DNA of 64,000 bases, taken from contig CAJQUW010003203.1 in NCBI GenBank assembly GCA_907163375.1, positions 124,001 through 188,000 of the forward strand, given 5' to 3'. The position numbers and the translations under genes are program-made. Source of the DNA: Prostheceraeus crozeri (Eukaryota; Platyhelminthes; Polycladida; Euryleptidae). Of this stretch, positions 9,940 through 21,724 are shown one piece after another. Each line of letters opens with the position of its first letter. Positions within the stretch are counted from its first letter, which is position 1. A model generated the notes under the pieces. The model saw only the letters and a list, made by a program, of their open reading frames with translations, was not told where the DNA came from and did no database searches.

Positions 9940-10314
9940 TCTTTAATGTAAACTGACATACAAAAATAATTTGAAATCTAAGCATTCATACATTGTATAT
10001 GACGTAGACCAAGAAATCAAATGGCGGATAAAAGCAGGATGTCATCATGGCAAAGTCAGATATCAAATTAGTAGACAAGAGCAAAACTACATGTCACGAT
10101 TTAAGGTGGGTCCTAGATATTTAATGCACTGCTTCTCTTTTTGCTCGCGATGTAACATTGTATACCAAGTATATAAGACTGATATCTTTGATAATGCCCA
10201 GAAATTCATTAACGGCACGGAAATCATGGCCGGAATTCATGGCCTGGAAATGAAACCATAGAAATATTTCGCAACATGGCATACAATGATTATGACATCT
10301 ACATTTTTCCGGCT
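9940..10314 (+). other. Unassigned stretch with a 96-codon frame
   Basis: The frame at 9971-10261 (His/Lys-rich start, FCSRCNIVYQVY segment) has no motif I recognise. It lies between a hammerhead-bearing PLE end and a broken RT piece. It may be decayed element sequence. Not supported as a gene. Confidence 0.3.
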
Positions 10315-10366
10315 GTCAATGGCAAATTGTCGGGCCGCTAACGCGGCCCTCTAATTTGCCATTGAC
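10315..10366. repeat. Strong hairpin
   Basis: Arms GTCAATGGCAAATT and its complement (14 bp, perfect) plus an inner GGGCCGC/GCGGCCC stem around a short loop. Compact cruciform-like structure just before the PLE-d RT remnant. Confidence 0.8.
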
Positions 10367-10374
10367 GCCCTCAA

Positions 10375-10716
10375 AACATAGCTGTCATCATATCATTGAA
10401 ATGATCTTAAAAAATAACTACTTTAGATTCGAAGATGAATTTTTCCTTCAAGTGTCTGGCACGGCCATGGGCACAAAAATGGCTCCGACCTATGCCACTC
10501 TCACGATGGGATTTATTGAAGAAAAAATGTATAGTTTAATGAACACCAGTTTATCAGCTGCTAATTACGACCTGTTCTGCAAAACTTGGTTGAGATATCT
10601 GGATGACTGTTTTGTAATTTGGGACAATGAATTTGGTAGTATTGTCGATTTTCATAATTTTCTTAATGACATTGATGAAAAGATAAAATTTACATATGAA
10701 ATTAATGAAAATATGA
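10375..10716 (+). pseudogene. PLE-d RT fragment
   Basis: Encodes FFLQVSGTAMGTKMAPTYA and RYLDDCFVIW, the central and catalytic RT motifs, closely like PLE-b and PLE-c type proteins. Both ends are cut: the 5' end at the hairpin, the 3' end at the 36-nt shared segment where a different PLE takes over. Confidence 0.85.
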
Positions 10717-11013
10717 AACCCATGGACTCAAAGTTAATCGCTAACAATGGCAGCTTTTAGTATGAAACTCATCGAATGTCGTTTTTCTGAGCTTGCTAAT
10801 CATAAATCGCTTTTTAACGTGAGGTATGTCGATGACTACTTTGCGGTTTTTAAATCTGAAGAAGACGGCAAACAGTTTTCAACTTTCTCAATTATATTGA
10901 AGACATTATTATATTTACTATAGAGGTTGAAACGAATATCGCCTTACGGTTCTTGACACTGAAGTTAACATTTCTGATGGCACTTTTGACATTGCGCATC
11001 ATATTAAGGAAAC

Positions 11014-11641
11014 ATGCACTGGTATCCTCTAATGTATATACCTACTTCTTCGACTCCTTCTTCGGTTGTGACTATGAGATCGTTATTTTCTCATGCGTTC
11101 AAAATTTGCTCTAGCAAAAGAAATTTAGACAAAGCGTCTGAGCAAATTAAGACAATGTCCCTGAAAAGCGGCTACGATGAGAATTTTATTAATAGAATTC
11201 AAAGTGCAACTTTAAAAAGTGTCAGCAACCATGATCGGATTCTTGTGAGAGTGATTTACGCAAGGTATACTGGTCGATTCCCTTCATTGACAATGGTTGC
11301 AGGTATCTGAAAAGGCGCATTGCCGATATCAATTAGAAATTCAAAAAGGTCCAAATTTGCTCTACTTTCAAATCTAACAAAGTGTTGAATAATTTCAACA
11401 ATAACGATACTGTTCCGACTGACTTGAAATCTATGTTACGTATTTGCATACGTGTGATCGCTGCAGAATGCGATACATTGGCGCAACTAAGCGTCGCTTA
11501 GCCACTCGCATCAATGAGTATCTGAAAGCCTATCCTGTGGCTACAGAGATTTCTATGCATGACCATCACCCAAAAACAGAAAATTTCACGGTTGTGGGAG
11601 TGTCTAACAACACTTTTGTTTTGAAATCTATCCTAAATTAA
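11014..11641 (+). pseudogene. PLE-e linker and GIY-YIG remnants
   Basis: 11014-11310 encodes the linker (SLFSHAFKICSSKRNLDKA, SGYDENFINRI), similar in order to the PLE-n linker at 38798. 11444-11641 encodes CDRCRMRYIGATKRRLATRI, the second half of the GIY-YIG motif and the Arg helix. Frames differ, with stops between. Confidence 0.75.
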
Positions 11642-11828
11642 AAGCAATACTGATCTATTGTCCAATGAAAGGAATGGCTCCATGTCATTGAATCTAAATC
11701 TGTAAATTGGAAGATTTCTGTACACTTTGACCTTGGGTTGCATCGTGAGATATCGTTCACATGCTCTGACTTTGTTTTTACGATTTTGCATATAAACTGA
11801 CTTCTGTGTGGGTTTCTAGTTCCCTTGT

Positions 11829-11871
11829 ACCGCTGATGATGGAATCATCGAGATTCTGAAACATGTTCGGT
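11829..11871 (+). ncRNA. Hammerhead ribozyme candidate, PLE-e (canonical C3-G8)
   Basis: Helix I ACCG/CGGT, canonical core CTGATGA, helix II GGAATC/GATTCT, GAAA, palindromic ACATGT. One unpaired T sits between core and helix II. Good match to the classical consensus. Confidence 0.75.
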
Positions 11872-11937
11872 TGCTTCAAAACACGAAGTTGTTTTCTCTG
11901 AAAATATGCTGAAATTGGGCACTCTGTGATATATATA

Positions 11938-13436
11938 CAGGGTGCCCATTAAAAAAGGTAACAATTTGCTTTTACTTATCAACATAACTTCCTAGTTTCC
12001 TTGATTCATTCAAAATCACTATTGTGTACAATCTCGGACTTACCAAATGCGAAACTATGGTCTCAACGCACTTCTCGTGTATTCAAATTTTTCAATAATT
12101 TGTCACTATAGATATCCATCAAACCATTAGGCCTATGACGACACAATAAACAGAGAACTGATAAATATTGAAATTTATAGCACCGAACTGAAGTTCTAGA
12201 AATCATTGATAGTCGAATTCGCAATAATGCAACAGCTAACAGACTTCCAGCGCAAAGTAATAGTGTTGTTTAAAGAAGAAAATCCGACATGGGGCTTAAC
12301 AAAATGCTCTGAAGTGCTTCCTAAGTTCTTCAGTAACATCACAAAAAGACAAATGAACCGCGTCGTTTCTAACCTTAAAAGATATGGATCTCCTGTGGCA
12401 GAATGTCGAAAAGAAGGAAGTGGACGACGCCGATGCATTGCCTCACCAACGAGAGAAGCCATTGTTACTTTATCAGTTACTTCACCAGATAAAAGCAGAA
12501 GACATTTCAGTCAGCGACAAATTGCCAATAAACTGAACATTTCGAAAAGTACAGTTTTTAACGTACTCGATGAATTTCCTTTGAAATGGTATAAGCGTGT
12601 TCAGTGTCAAGGGTTAACCGAGGCGAACAGAAGTGCCAGAAAGCAGAAGTCGATGCTGTTGATAAATCGCTTCGAAGGCTAATGGCATAGTGTTTGGTTC
12701 TCAGATGAAGCCAGTTTTTCTTTGAATCCTGATGTAAACAATCAAAATGTAAGAATATACCGATCTGTCACCTGCAAAACAAACATTCCTCCTGAAGATC
12801 TCGTTGTGGAGTCAGACAAGAAGCAACAAACGATTATGTGTTACGGTGCGATGTCCTGGTGCGGGAAGACAGAACTGCGTTTCGCCGAAGGTTATGCAGA
12901 AGGACAAGAGCATTTACCTGCATCTTGAAGAAAACCGTGAATCAAGAGACTTACACGCAAGAGATGCTGCCTCAAATGTTCGACGACATTAATCATGTGA
13001 TGAATGGCGATTCATGGTGCTGGCAGCAGGATGGGGCGAAGGCTCATACAGCACGCAGAACAATTCAATGGTTAGATAAATTGCCCTGAATTCATTTCCC
13101 CTGATATTTGGCCAGCGAAAAGTCCTGATTTGAATGTGATGGACTGCTGCATCTGGTTTTTACTCCTATCAGAAGTGTAAAGAAACCGAACTGAAATTCA
13201 GAACATTGATGATCTGAAAACTTGTCTTGTTGCTTCTTGGGATGCCATCTCTATGGATACGGTAAAAAGAGGTGCAAACTCTTTGATTGGAAGACTTAAA
13301 AATGTTTCGATGTCGACGGTGGTCACTTTGAATACCTAGGGTAGCAATTACCATGCGTTGATAGTCAATAGAAATTTGATAAATTTTGAATTTAATGTGT
13401 TTTTTTAAATTGTTACCTTTTTTAATGGGCACCCTA
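11938..13436 (+). mobile_element. Tc1/mariner-type transposon mariner-1 (decayed)
   Basis: Terminal inverted repeats of about 30 bp (AGGGTGCCCATTAAAAAAGG at each end, inverted) flanked by TA dinucleotides inside a TA-rich tract, as expected for TA-target IS630/Tc1/mariner insertion. About 1.5 kb. It contains a frame-broken transposase. Confidence 0.9.
12206..13150 (+). pseudogene. mariner-1 transposase remnant
   Basis: An N-terminal helix-turn-helix region (QRQIANKLNISKSTVFNVL, ~residues 108-126) is followed, after a stop at 12680, by WFSDEASFSL (first catalytic Asp), WQQDGAKAHTA (second Asp, near 13030) and, after another shift, SPDLNVMD with the third acidic residue. The spacing between second and third catalytic residues is about 36. 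At least three frame breaks; inactive. Confidence 0.85.
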
Positions 13437-13538
13437 TATATATATATGATTTTTTCTTCTTTTTTTCTCTGATGTCTTATGGAAAAATCACGATATCAAC
13501 AAATTACAGATAGCTGAGTCAATAGTCATCAAAGAGAA

Positions 13539-13886
13539 GTGTCCATCTATGAACAAGCAGGATCTAGCTTCTCTACCTCTGTTTCCCAGCACTTTAACTC
13601 GTCGTGTACTTTGAATGACTTTTCCTTTACGGCCCTCGAACATTGTGATAACAATAACAAAAGAAAGGTAAAAGAGATATCATGGATGAAACGTTTGCGG
13701 ACAATAGTACCTAATGGTTTAAACGTGACGTCAGATTACAACAATGTAATCAATTTGGTGCTTCCTTGCAGTGAATGCAGTGGACCAGTTGTACGCCTTT
13801 GTAATCAATTGATTGAAGATGTAAAGACTCGTGGCTCTTATCGCTCTGGCAAGAATTTGTGCAGTTTGTTGAACTATAATCGCTAG
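13539..13886 (+). pseudogene. PLE-g endonuclease C-terminal part
   Basis: FSTSVSQHFNSSCTLNDFSF and ALEHCDNNNKRKVKEISW match the region after the GIY-YIG motif in PLE-a (SKHFNETCSISDFSF and ALEHC). The GIY-YIG motif itself is missing because of 5' truncation. The first residues belong to the host repeat. Ends at a natural stop. Confidence 0.8.
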
Positions 13887-13935
13887 AACTATTTAAGTCT
13901 ATGCTTTGTACATTTTCTGGTTCCTTGTACATATT

Positions 13936-13972
13936 GGAGTTGAGAAAGATTTTGAATCGAAACCGGTCCTCC
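13936..13972 (+). ncRNA. Hammerhead ribozyme candidate, PLE-g (U3-A8)
   Basis: Helix I GGAG/CTCC, core TTGAGAA, helix II GATT/AATC, GAAA, ACCGGT. Compared with the PLE-a copy at 5364, helix I changes GGAA/TTCC to GGAG/CTCC and helix II also changes with pairing kept. Confidence 0.7.
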
Positions 13973-14235
13973 AACACAACGACTTTTCTTTGTCTTGGTT
14001 TTGGTTTGTCGAGTAACGGATCTGGGACGTACGCGCGGTGCGAGCGGCACCTACTCGGTGGAATTAAAACACCACTGAGTACTTCTACCAATCTACCGAT
14101 ATATATATATATATATATATGATTTTTTCTTCTTTTTTTCTCTGATATCTTATGGAAAAATCACGATATCAACAAATTACAGATAGCTGAGTCAATAGTC
14201 ATCAAAGAGAAGTGTCCATCTATGAACAAGCAGGA

Positions 14236-14607
14236 TAAGGGACTGACAAGAAATCTCAGTATCATTTAGTGCTATGCGGTCTGGCAGTGACATTCTATGG
14301 TGCAGTTGCACCAAATATTTGATGTTCTATCATGTTACCGCCATTCTCATAGCTAGTTTGTTTTTACTTAATGCTAATCTCTCCACAACTTTTGAATTTA
14401 AACTTTTTGGCATTTTTTATCTTCATTACATTTCTTGATAATGGACCTTGTATGTGTGTCCCAAACGTCGAAATTTTTTATAGTAAAATGGTATTCAAAG
14501 ATTGCTTTTAAACAACTCAGCACAAAAGGAAAATATCTATATAGAAAAACCGAATGAAGTTTACAGAAATGCTTAAAAGTACCGAACAATGTTCTATTTA
14601 CTAAAAC

Positions 14608-14610
<3 letters not shown>
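14236..14610 (+). mobile_element. PLE-f remainder (host of PLE-g) with decayed hammerhead
   Basis: The host PLE reads LQIAESIVIKEK in the repeat and resumes here with NKQDKGLTRNLSII and a stop, matching the C-terminus of PLE-l (LQIAESITIKEK, NKRDMGLTHGNL). A degenerate hammerhead lies at 14433-14472 (core TTGATAA, helix II GGAC/GTCC, GAAA decayed to CAAA). It ends at a long (TA)n tract. Confidence 0.7.

Positions 14611-14674
<64 letters not shown>
14611..14674. repeat. (TA)n microsatellite
   Basis: Long TA run at the 3' end of PLE-f. The Tyr/Ile-repeat frames across it are artefacts. Confidence 0.95.
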
Positions 14675-14682
<8 letters not shown>

Positions 14683-15055
14683 CTCAAACCAACTTGGAAA
14701 ACGTAGTACAAATATACATAACACTGATGTGATGAATGATAAAATGATAAAAATGTCCATATACAATGAATGATGGATGGAGGATGAGATGTACAAATAA
14801 GTGAAATGACCATACGGATCGGAAGAAAAGGCCATGTGTAAATAATTACATGCATTACAAGTCAAATGTCAAAATTGATCATGAATTATCTGCATATTGA
14901 AAAACCTGTATGTCCAATAATATTGTCATTATCTCACGTCGTGCTGTTCTTATGAATGAATAAATCTTAGGTGTGATTTTGCATCTTTTCTGGAATCATT
15001 TCTTGTTTATATTGTAATCACAATTTATTTATAAGTTTTATTAATAAGTTTTCCA

Positions 15056-15232
15056 GAGCCGGTCAATATATAATGCAAGGACAGATATACAGTAGCAAGG
15101 ATTTAATCTGATAAAAATAAAATTATCAAGTAACTCACCTTTAAAAAAATTGATAATGATTGAGAAATATCTAATATTGTGTAGCAATGACCGGCTCTCC
15201 TTGTATTTCGTCCGTTAGTTATGTAATGACTG
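15056..15232. repeat. Short inverted-repeat element and dispersed repeat
   Basis: GAGCCGGTCA at 15056 and its complement at 15188 bound about 142 bp, like a small MITE. The right part, 15147-15232 (ending GTTAGTTATGTAATGACTGGG), recurs at 22936-23021 with few changes. Confidence 0.55.
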
Positions 15233-15342
15233 GGTAGAGATTTGGTTTGTAATCTGCTTTATCAATAGGCATGAATACTCTTAACATCGAATCGATTTTG
15301 CTTGCTTTTATTGGTACTTCCATTGTTAGAAGATAGGGACAG

Positions 15343-16880
15343 GCCATGGACTTCTATGATATAGCATCGGGACAGAAATCTGAACAGATATCATTGACCC
15401 TTCTATACGAAATGAGGCTGACTATTTGAATCGATGTCATTCATGCAGAAGTTATGTGCATTGTATTCTTGTTATTCTTGCTCTGCGGGCGTTGTTATTT
15501 AGTGTTTTTCAAATCATCAGCGATGTTTGTGGAGAAAGGAAAATGCTGAGCACATTCTTTGTGTTTATGTACCGGTATAAGAATGACAGTAAAATTAAAG
15601 ACTCTCGCCACCTACATTTCATTGCTTATCTTTGAAAAATAAGTCACAGAGTCTATCGATAAAGAACAATGTGATTTACGCCGACGACCAAACCAAAATT
15701 ACTCCTATTTGGTGGCTTCTCACAATTGTCTTCCTCAGGAAGAAGAAGAGAAATTTCAATCGATATGGAAGCATAGCCCTCAAATGGGAAATGAAAACTG
15801 ACTTCGTTCGTCGCCTCAAATTAAAGTAAAAAAATGTGTGAATACGAGTAAGACTATACTCGTACTTTTTGAATTTCGGAGCGACAGAAATCTGATTGCA
15901 AGGTTACAGACGAGTATATTCTCCTGAACTCATCTTTGCAACGTTCGAAGAATTCAACACAATAAAGATCATGAACCTTTTTTATCTCATTTTACACAGT
16001 GATCTAGACCCAATATGGATAATGCATATCTCATAGGATGGATCATGAAATTTCATTAAGTGATGCAAAAATAAAACAAGTTTGCAGTGCAATTGTATTA
16101 TCTTCTATCGCACAATCGAAATGAGCACCCTGTATGGATATGGCTATTTCTGAATAATATTTATAAAATAAAGAGCTCGATTCTATCCTGGTGCATGTTG
16201 CATCAATATTCTGAGCTTCTATGCGCCACTATGGCATTAAAAGCAAAGCAACAAACAGATGTAGTGTTTTTTTGGTGTTGGTTCTTCGAAAGTTCCCGAA
16301 TGAATAAAGTCATTTCAGGAAGTAAAACCAAAATCAATAACCAATCCACGAATCGTGTTATTTGATGAATTGTGTTATTTGATGTGCTGCTTCACTTGGA
16401 AAAGGGAAGATATGACCTAATATTTGTAAAAAAGTGCAAACCTAAAACGCCAGTTTGTTTCCAAAGGATTAATTATTTGACTTTGATTATTGATTGACTC
16501 TCTTTTAAATCTTGCGTGTTCGTAAATAATTTCTGTAAATAGCACTCCAATGTTTTATTTAATTCAAAAAATAGGAGCCAACAGATCTATGTGAATGACA
16601 TTGATTGATACATGAATAAGTTTCCTCAGATAACTCATTTGCCAATGTGCAAATGGCGATTGAAAAATTGGCAAAGTCAGACTGAAAAAGAGACTATAGG
16701 AATTATACTTCAAAATTGATGTAAATTGGCATGATCTTCCAGATATAGTTACACATTATCACGAAAATTAATCAACCCATGCATGTTTAAATGCATCAAT
16801 ATGAAATGCAATATCAGTCTCATCTCGTATACGTGTTATTTGAGATATCTGTCCAGATGCTGTATTATAGAAGTCCATGG
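15343..16880. repeat. Inverted-repeat pair bounding ~1.5 kb without a gene
   Basis: CCATGGACTTCTAT and following bases at 15343-15420 recur inverted at about 16812-16880 (shared features: GGACAG, GATATC, CTATACGA/GTATACGA, ATGAGRCTGA). The interior has only short frames with no motif. It could be a non-autonomous DNA transposon. The target duplication is not clear. The stretch 15233-17084 holds nothing else that I can identify. Confidence 0.5.
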
Positions 16881-19800
16881 ACAGGCTCATAAGTTTCGTA
16901 GATATTCTCAGTAGTATTCAATACGGTTCACCATAGAAATCAAACAATAAGAAGCATGAAATGTCAAGGCAGACCTTGATTTTTCATAGAAATTTATGCG
17001 ACTGCTTTGGCATAGAATCACGCTATTAATTTAAATTAGATTGGTGACCTGATTTATCTAAAACTGCATGTGCTTGACAATTTATTATGATTTGTCTTTC
17101 TTCCTAACTTTATTTGAATTATTTTGATATTTGTAGATACCTATCATTTCGGCGATACTGGGAGCAGTTATTTTATTGTAGAATTCTTCTTTACAACTTG
17201 TGTTTCTCAAAAATGGTGCAAATTTCCTTCTAATTTGGGCATATGCAGGACATTCAACAAAGAAATGATACATTGTTTCAACTTTTTGACTGCTGCAGGT
17301 TTCGCATAAACGCTCATCATATAATTTCTTATTTTTATATATACCAGTTCTTACCATAAGGTCATGGTTATTAGCTCTATTTTATCAACGTATTTATTTC
17401 CATTGGTATGTCTAAATCTAGACAGGGCTTCAAATTCAATTCGAATCTAGCTAATTCCAAATAATTTCTGCCAGAATTACTCTCTTTGACACTATCGATC
17501 CATTGAGTGCGAAAGTATTCAAACAGAGTACTACGTGTACATTTCTCCATCATTTTTTATTTACAGCATTTTGATTTTGCCATAAGTGTAATAGGTTGAC
17601 TTCTTTCAGTAACATCTTCACTTTGGCTGTCCATGTTTAGGAATATTGAGAGTCATTCATATGGTTATAAATGTCAGTATATATTTCTCTAGCCAAATTA
17701 CTGTCTTTACTATTTATTAGCTTTATCCAGAAAGTGATCGCCGCCTGATAGAAACAGAATTCTATTGGAAAAAGTCCGAATTATCCGATCAAACAATAGA
17801 TTGGGGTTGATTTTACCAAATGATAGTGATTCTTAAAAACTGGAACTGAATATTATTCATACAATTTAGATTGTTGTGACAACAAAGTTCAGCACAGTAT
17901 TTCATTTTAGACAATCTTAACATTTCAAAAGTGTTCTTCACTATACGTCTATTTACATGGCCGAATTCTCTTAACTTCTTTTCAGTTACATATGAAGCAC
18001 GTTTACCTTTTTTACCAAGTATTCAATATGTTTTTTATTATGTTTAGATATCTACATTCCAAGATATTTAAATTCATCAATTATATTTATATCGTATTTC
18101 ATATTACAAATTTTTATTTCGATGCTATCATTGCTATGAAACTTGTTAAGTATCATTTGCATTTGTTTTATCGTAATTAATTGTTAATCCATTTTTTGTA
18201 CAAAAGTTTCCAACTAATTTCAATTGATGCATCAACCCTGTCTCACTTTCACTCAACAAGAGAACATCGTCTGTGTACGTAAGACATGCGATTTGAATAT
18301 TACCTATCTTAATGGGTCGTGTGAAATCACTATCAACATTTATTTTGATGAGCAAGTCATTCATATATATGCAAGAGGGTTGGAGAGAGACTATCTCCTT
18401 GAGGTATACCATTCTATATTTGAAATGGATTTGTCTCTTTTCCTTTATATAATACTTGTTAAAATTGTTTTACTGTCAGTAAATTAGTTATCGTGGTTAA
18501 ATTTTGCTGTCAGGTAAAACATAATTCAGTTTGTTGATCAGTAATTTATTCGGTATTGAATCGAATGCCTTGGACAAATCTGCAAAGCATATGTGTAGCG
18601 GCATCTTTCTGTTCTTATATATTTGAATCGATTCTTTCAGTATAAATAAATTATCCAGTGTTGAATTACCTTTTCTAAATCCCGTTTGACATGGGTGAAT
18701 AATTTGATTATCCAACCATGTATTCAGTCTTTCATTTACAATCTTTGCAAAAAGTTTTTCTTAACATGAGGATAAGGTGAAACAGCGATACGAGGTTGTG
18801 GTTGCCTTTTCTCCTTTCTTATGACTAATCCAGCTTCAATTCCATGGTATTTCATTATAAATTAAAATTTTATCAAACATTTCCATAGGATTTCTAGGAT
18901 TTCTGTTGCATTTTCTTTTAACATTTCATATACAAAGCCATCTGGTCCACTTGATTTAAAATTTTTTGAGTTTTTTATATTTGTTTCAATTTCGTTATAT
19001 GCGAATTTAGTATCTAATACAAGTAGGTCTGTTAGTGAATTTGTTCTCAGAGTCACAATCCTGGTAGGATGGATGTTGCTGTTCTCAGCATCATTATCTA
19101 TCATAGCAGTCTTGAAATGTTCTGCAGTTAGGTTATTTTCTATGTGAGTCTTAGTTTGCTTTGGGTTGAGTATTTTCCAATATCGTTTGTGATCACTATT
19201 TTGCTTTGCGGCTTGAAATTCATTATATTTGATCTTTCTTAGGCACCGTTTTTCTTTCTAATTTTTTTCTTTCAAGTTTTCCTTTGTGTCATTAAATTCA
19301 TCAGATTTTCATTTGACTGATCAGTTTTATATTCCGCTACTATTCTTCTATAATCTCTTCGCAGTTTTCTTAATTCATCCGTGTAGATGCGTTTATTATC
19401 ACATGCGTATTTATTGTCAATAGCTTTTGTTATATTTTTGTATAGTTCATCATAAATATTCGTTGCTGACATTAGTGTTGACTTAATACGAGTACTATTC
19501 CTGAGAATTGCACAATCTACAGTAAATTTACTCGAGTTGAAATTGTCTTTATTTGTATCAGTCCATTTGAATGGTCTGATTGCTTTTATCTTCGATGCCT
19601 GATAGCATTTCGTATTTAGCCCACCGGGAGTTTTCGTATTCATTTTAATCTCAAATGTCAATGGCGAATGATCACTGTATAATACAGGCTCATGGGCTTC
19701 ACAATTTTTCAGTTTATTCACTAATGTTTTAGATAGGATAAGATAATCGACCACAGATTTTCGAATTTCATTATGTTGCATTATATTAAAAGTACATTTT

Positions 19801-20328
19801 CCGATAATGTCTGAAGTCTCAAATCTTCCATTTGCAATTACCAAAGATGTTTCATTACAAAATGAAATTATTTCACGACCATTAGTGTTTATAATTTTAT
19901 TTTCAGAAATTCTATGAGGCAGGTCATTGTTTTAGTGTCACTTTCATTACAGATTCTTCCATTTAGGTCACCAATCATTATTATATTCTGCATATTATGC
20001 CTTATTGTACATGTATATCGCTTGATTTTCTCAAAATATTCGTTATCTTTAGATTCTCTGTTTTCTCTGTATGATATCATGATGAATATCTCTTTTAAAT
20101 CTGTCCATTTACTACGAGTATTTACCAATTTGAGTATCAGCACGATTCCTTCTTATGTATTCAGTTCTTATCATTAAATAGATTTTCATATACAGACACT
20201 CCTTTTATATTTCTACCTTTCGTCTTGTTCTCGTACGTTGTATGAAAGGCATTGTAATTAGGTATGGCAGGTAGATCTACTCGCATGCTGCATTTTAAGT
20301 GTGTTTCAGTAAAGCATACCGGTATATA

Positions 20329-21724
20329 TAGTCTTTATCACAAAAAACGAGCGGAAAAAATTTATTCTGCTTGTATGCTCTTCTATGCTCGTCCCGCAAA
20401 TATATGTATATGCTCTTTATATACATCTACGATCTCCATTTCTTTATGCATTTATCCTCTACAGTTACTTTCAGTCATTTACTTGAAATCAACGAATTTG
20501 AATAAATAATTTGAGTTATATGCGTTTACCCTTCATTTCTTCTCAGCTTATTGTCGTCAGCCCATGGAATGGAGTGTACGTAAGGAAGATTGCGTTTGAT
20601 TGAAAGTTTTCGTCGATGCAACAAGAGCGCCACACAAATCCATAACATCATTCAAGAAGCTTGGAATGATAATTGCTTGAGTGCTGTACGGATTCGCACT
20701 ATTTGCCAAGAATTTCGGGATTGCAGTCGAAATTCCTTTGAGCTCAAACCAGATAGTGGTGAGAAGAAAAGTCAAGCAAGAACTGAAAATGTCCAAGCCG
20801 TTGAGCAACTAATAAATGAGGATAGCTGTGTGACACTAAGACATATCGACATATAAGGAGAGAATTTTAAACGAAGATCTTGATAAAGAGTGGTGTCACA
20901 CACGATGGATTCCTCACACTCTGTCAGAGTACAACAAGGCTGTTCGTGTTGAGCGTTGTAAAGATCTACTAGAATCATTTTCAGCCATGCAAACAAAAAT
21001 GAATTTGGTAACTGTTGATGAAAAGTTCTTCTATCTTCGAAAATTGAAACCTAGAAATACGATTAGCAGTTGGATAAGTGCAGGTGGTAACGAGGAAAAA
21101 AGACTGACGGCTTTGAGATCCGCCATGGAGAAAAAACACCTTGTTATTATAGCCGCTTCACAGAAAGACACATTCACTATTTTCATTAATTTGAAATACT
21201 ACCGGTCAGTCAATCCATCAATGCAGACAGATACATCTAGTTTCTTGGCAATCTTGTAAATTTTTCAAAACGACAACCGGAAAAAATTTTAGGCCTACCA
21301 GAAAATATGCGGTTGGAACATGACAACGCGAGACCCCATAACGCCATTGCAACCATTCAATACATTTCAAAGAATAATATTCGACTCTTGAGACAACCAC
21401 CATATTCACAAGATGCCAATCTGTGTGATCGCTACCTGTTTCCGAGTCTCGAATCACTTCGTGACAGTTTTGATTCACATGACGATATCAAACAGTTTCT
21501 TGACGCGCACCTGCCATACTTTACAGCGCATAGAATAAAGCAGGCACTGCAAAATTTCATGACTCACATGGAAAAAGTCATTGACGCATATCACAAATTC
21601 AAATTATTTATTCAAATTTATTGAATTTTTTGATTTAGAAATAAAAGCATACATTTGCGGCACAGACATAGAAGAACATGCAAGAGAATAGATTTTTTCC
21701 GCTCGTTTTTTGTGATACAAACTA
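20329..21724 (+). mobile_element. mariner-2 inserted in LINE-A
   Basis: Inverted termini TATAGTYTKTATCACAAAAA-like at both ends, with similarity reaching about 75 bp inward, flanked by TA. LINE-A coding continues on either side (KEPNY before, FTETH after), which fixes the insertion point. Confidence 0.9.
20590..21624 (+). pseudogene. mariner-2 transposase remnant
   Basis: The helix-turn-helix region (ESFRRCNKSATQIHNII) is near the start. NLVTVDEKFFYLR carries the first Asp (~21010), EHDNARPHNA the second (~21315), and YSQDANLCDRYLFP the third, with 34 residues between second and third: the DD34D pattern of mariner. Stops and frame changes near 20855, 20985 and 21258. The third motif has YSQDA instead of the usual YSPDL. 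Confidence 0.9.

Larger units (their letters stand above)
10717..11935 (+). mobile_element. 5'-truncated PLE-e
   Basis: Begins inside an RT at the 36-nt junction segment. It continues through RYVDDYFAVF (about 10826), a linker, a GIY-YIG remnant and a canonical hammerhead, and ends at TA repeats where mariner-1 is inserted. Several frameshifts. The protein belongs to a different PLE group from PLE-a to PLE-d and resembles PLE-n. Confidence 0.8.
13437..14236 (+). mobile_element. PLE-g insertion with ~125-bp flanking direct repeats
   Basis: The segment from the TA tract through GAACAAGCAGGA occurs at 13437-13560 and again at about 14099-14236 with a single visible change (GATGTC/GATATC). Between the copies lies a 5'-truncated PLE 3' end (endonuclease C-terminus, hammerhead, tail). 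The repeated segment is host sequence from an older PLE, so it reads as an unusually long target duplication. Confidence 0.75.

Noticed and set aside
14600..14700. Long Tyr/Ile-repeat frames across TA tracts (also near 9800, 25000, 27380, 37280)
   Set aside because: Pure consequence of (TA)n translation, open in several frames on both strands, no domain.
20264..20509. 81-codon plus-strand frame
   Set aside because: Runs across the LINE-A/mariner-2 boundary and reads the mariner inverted repeat; the same residues appear on the minus strand at 21604-21725.
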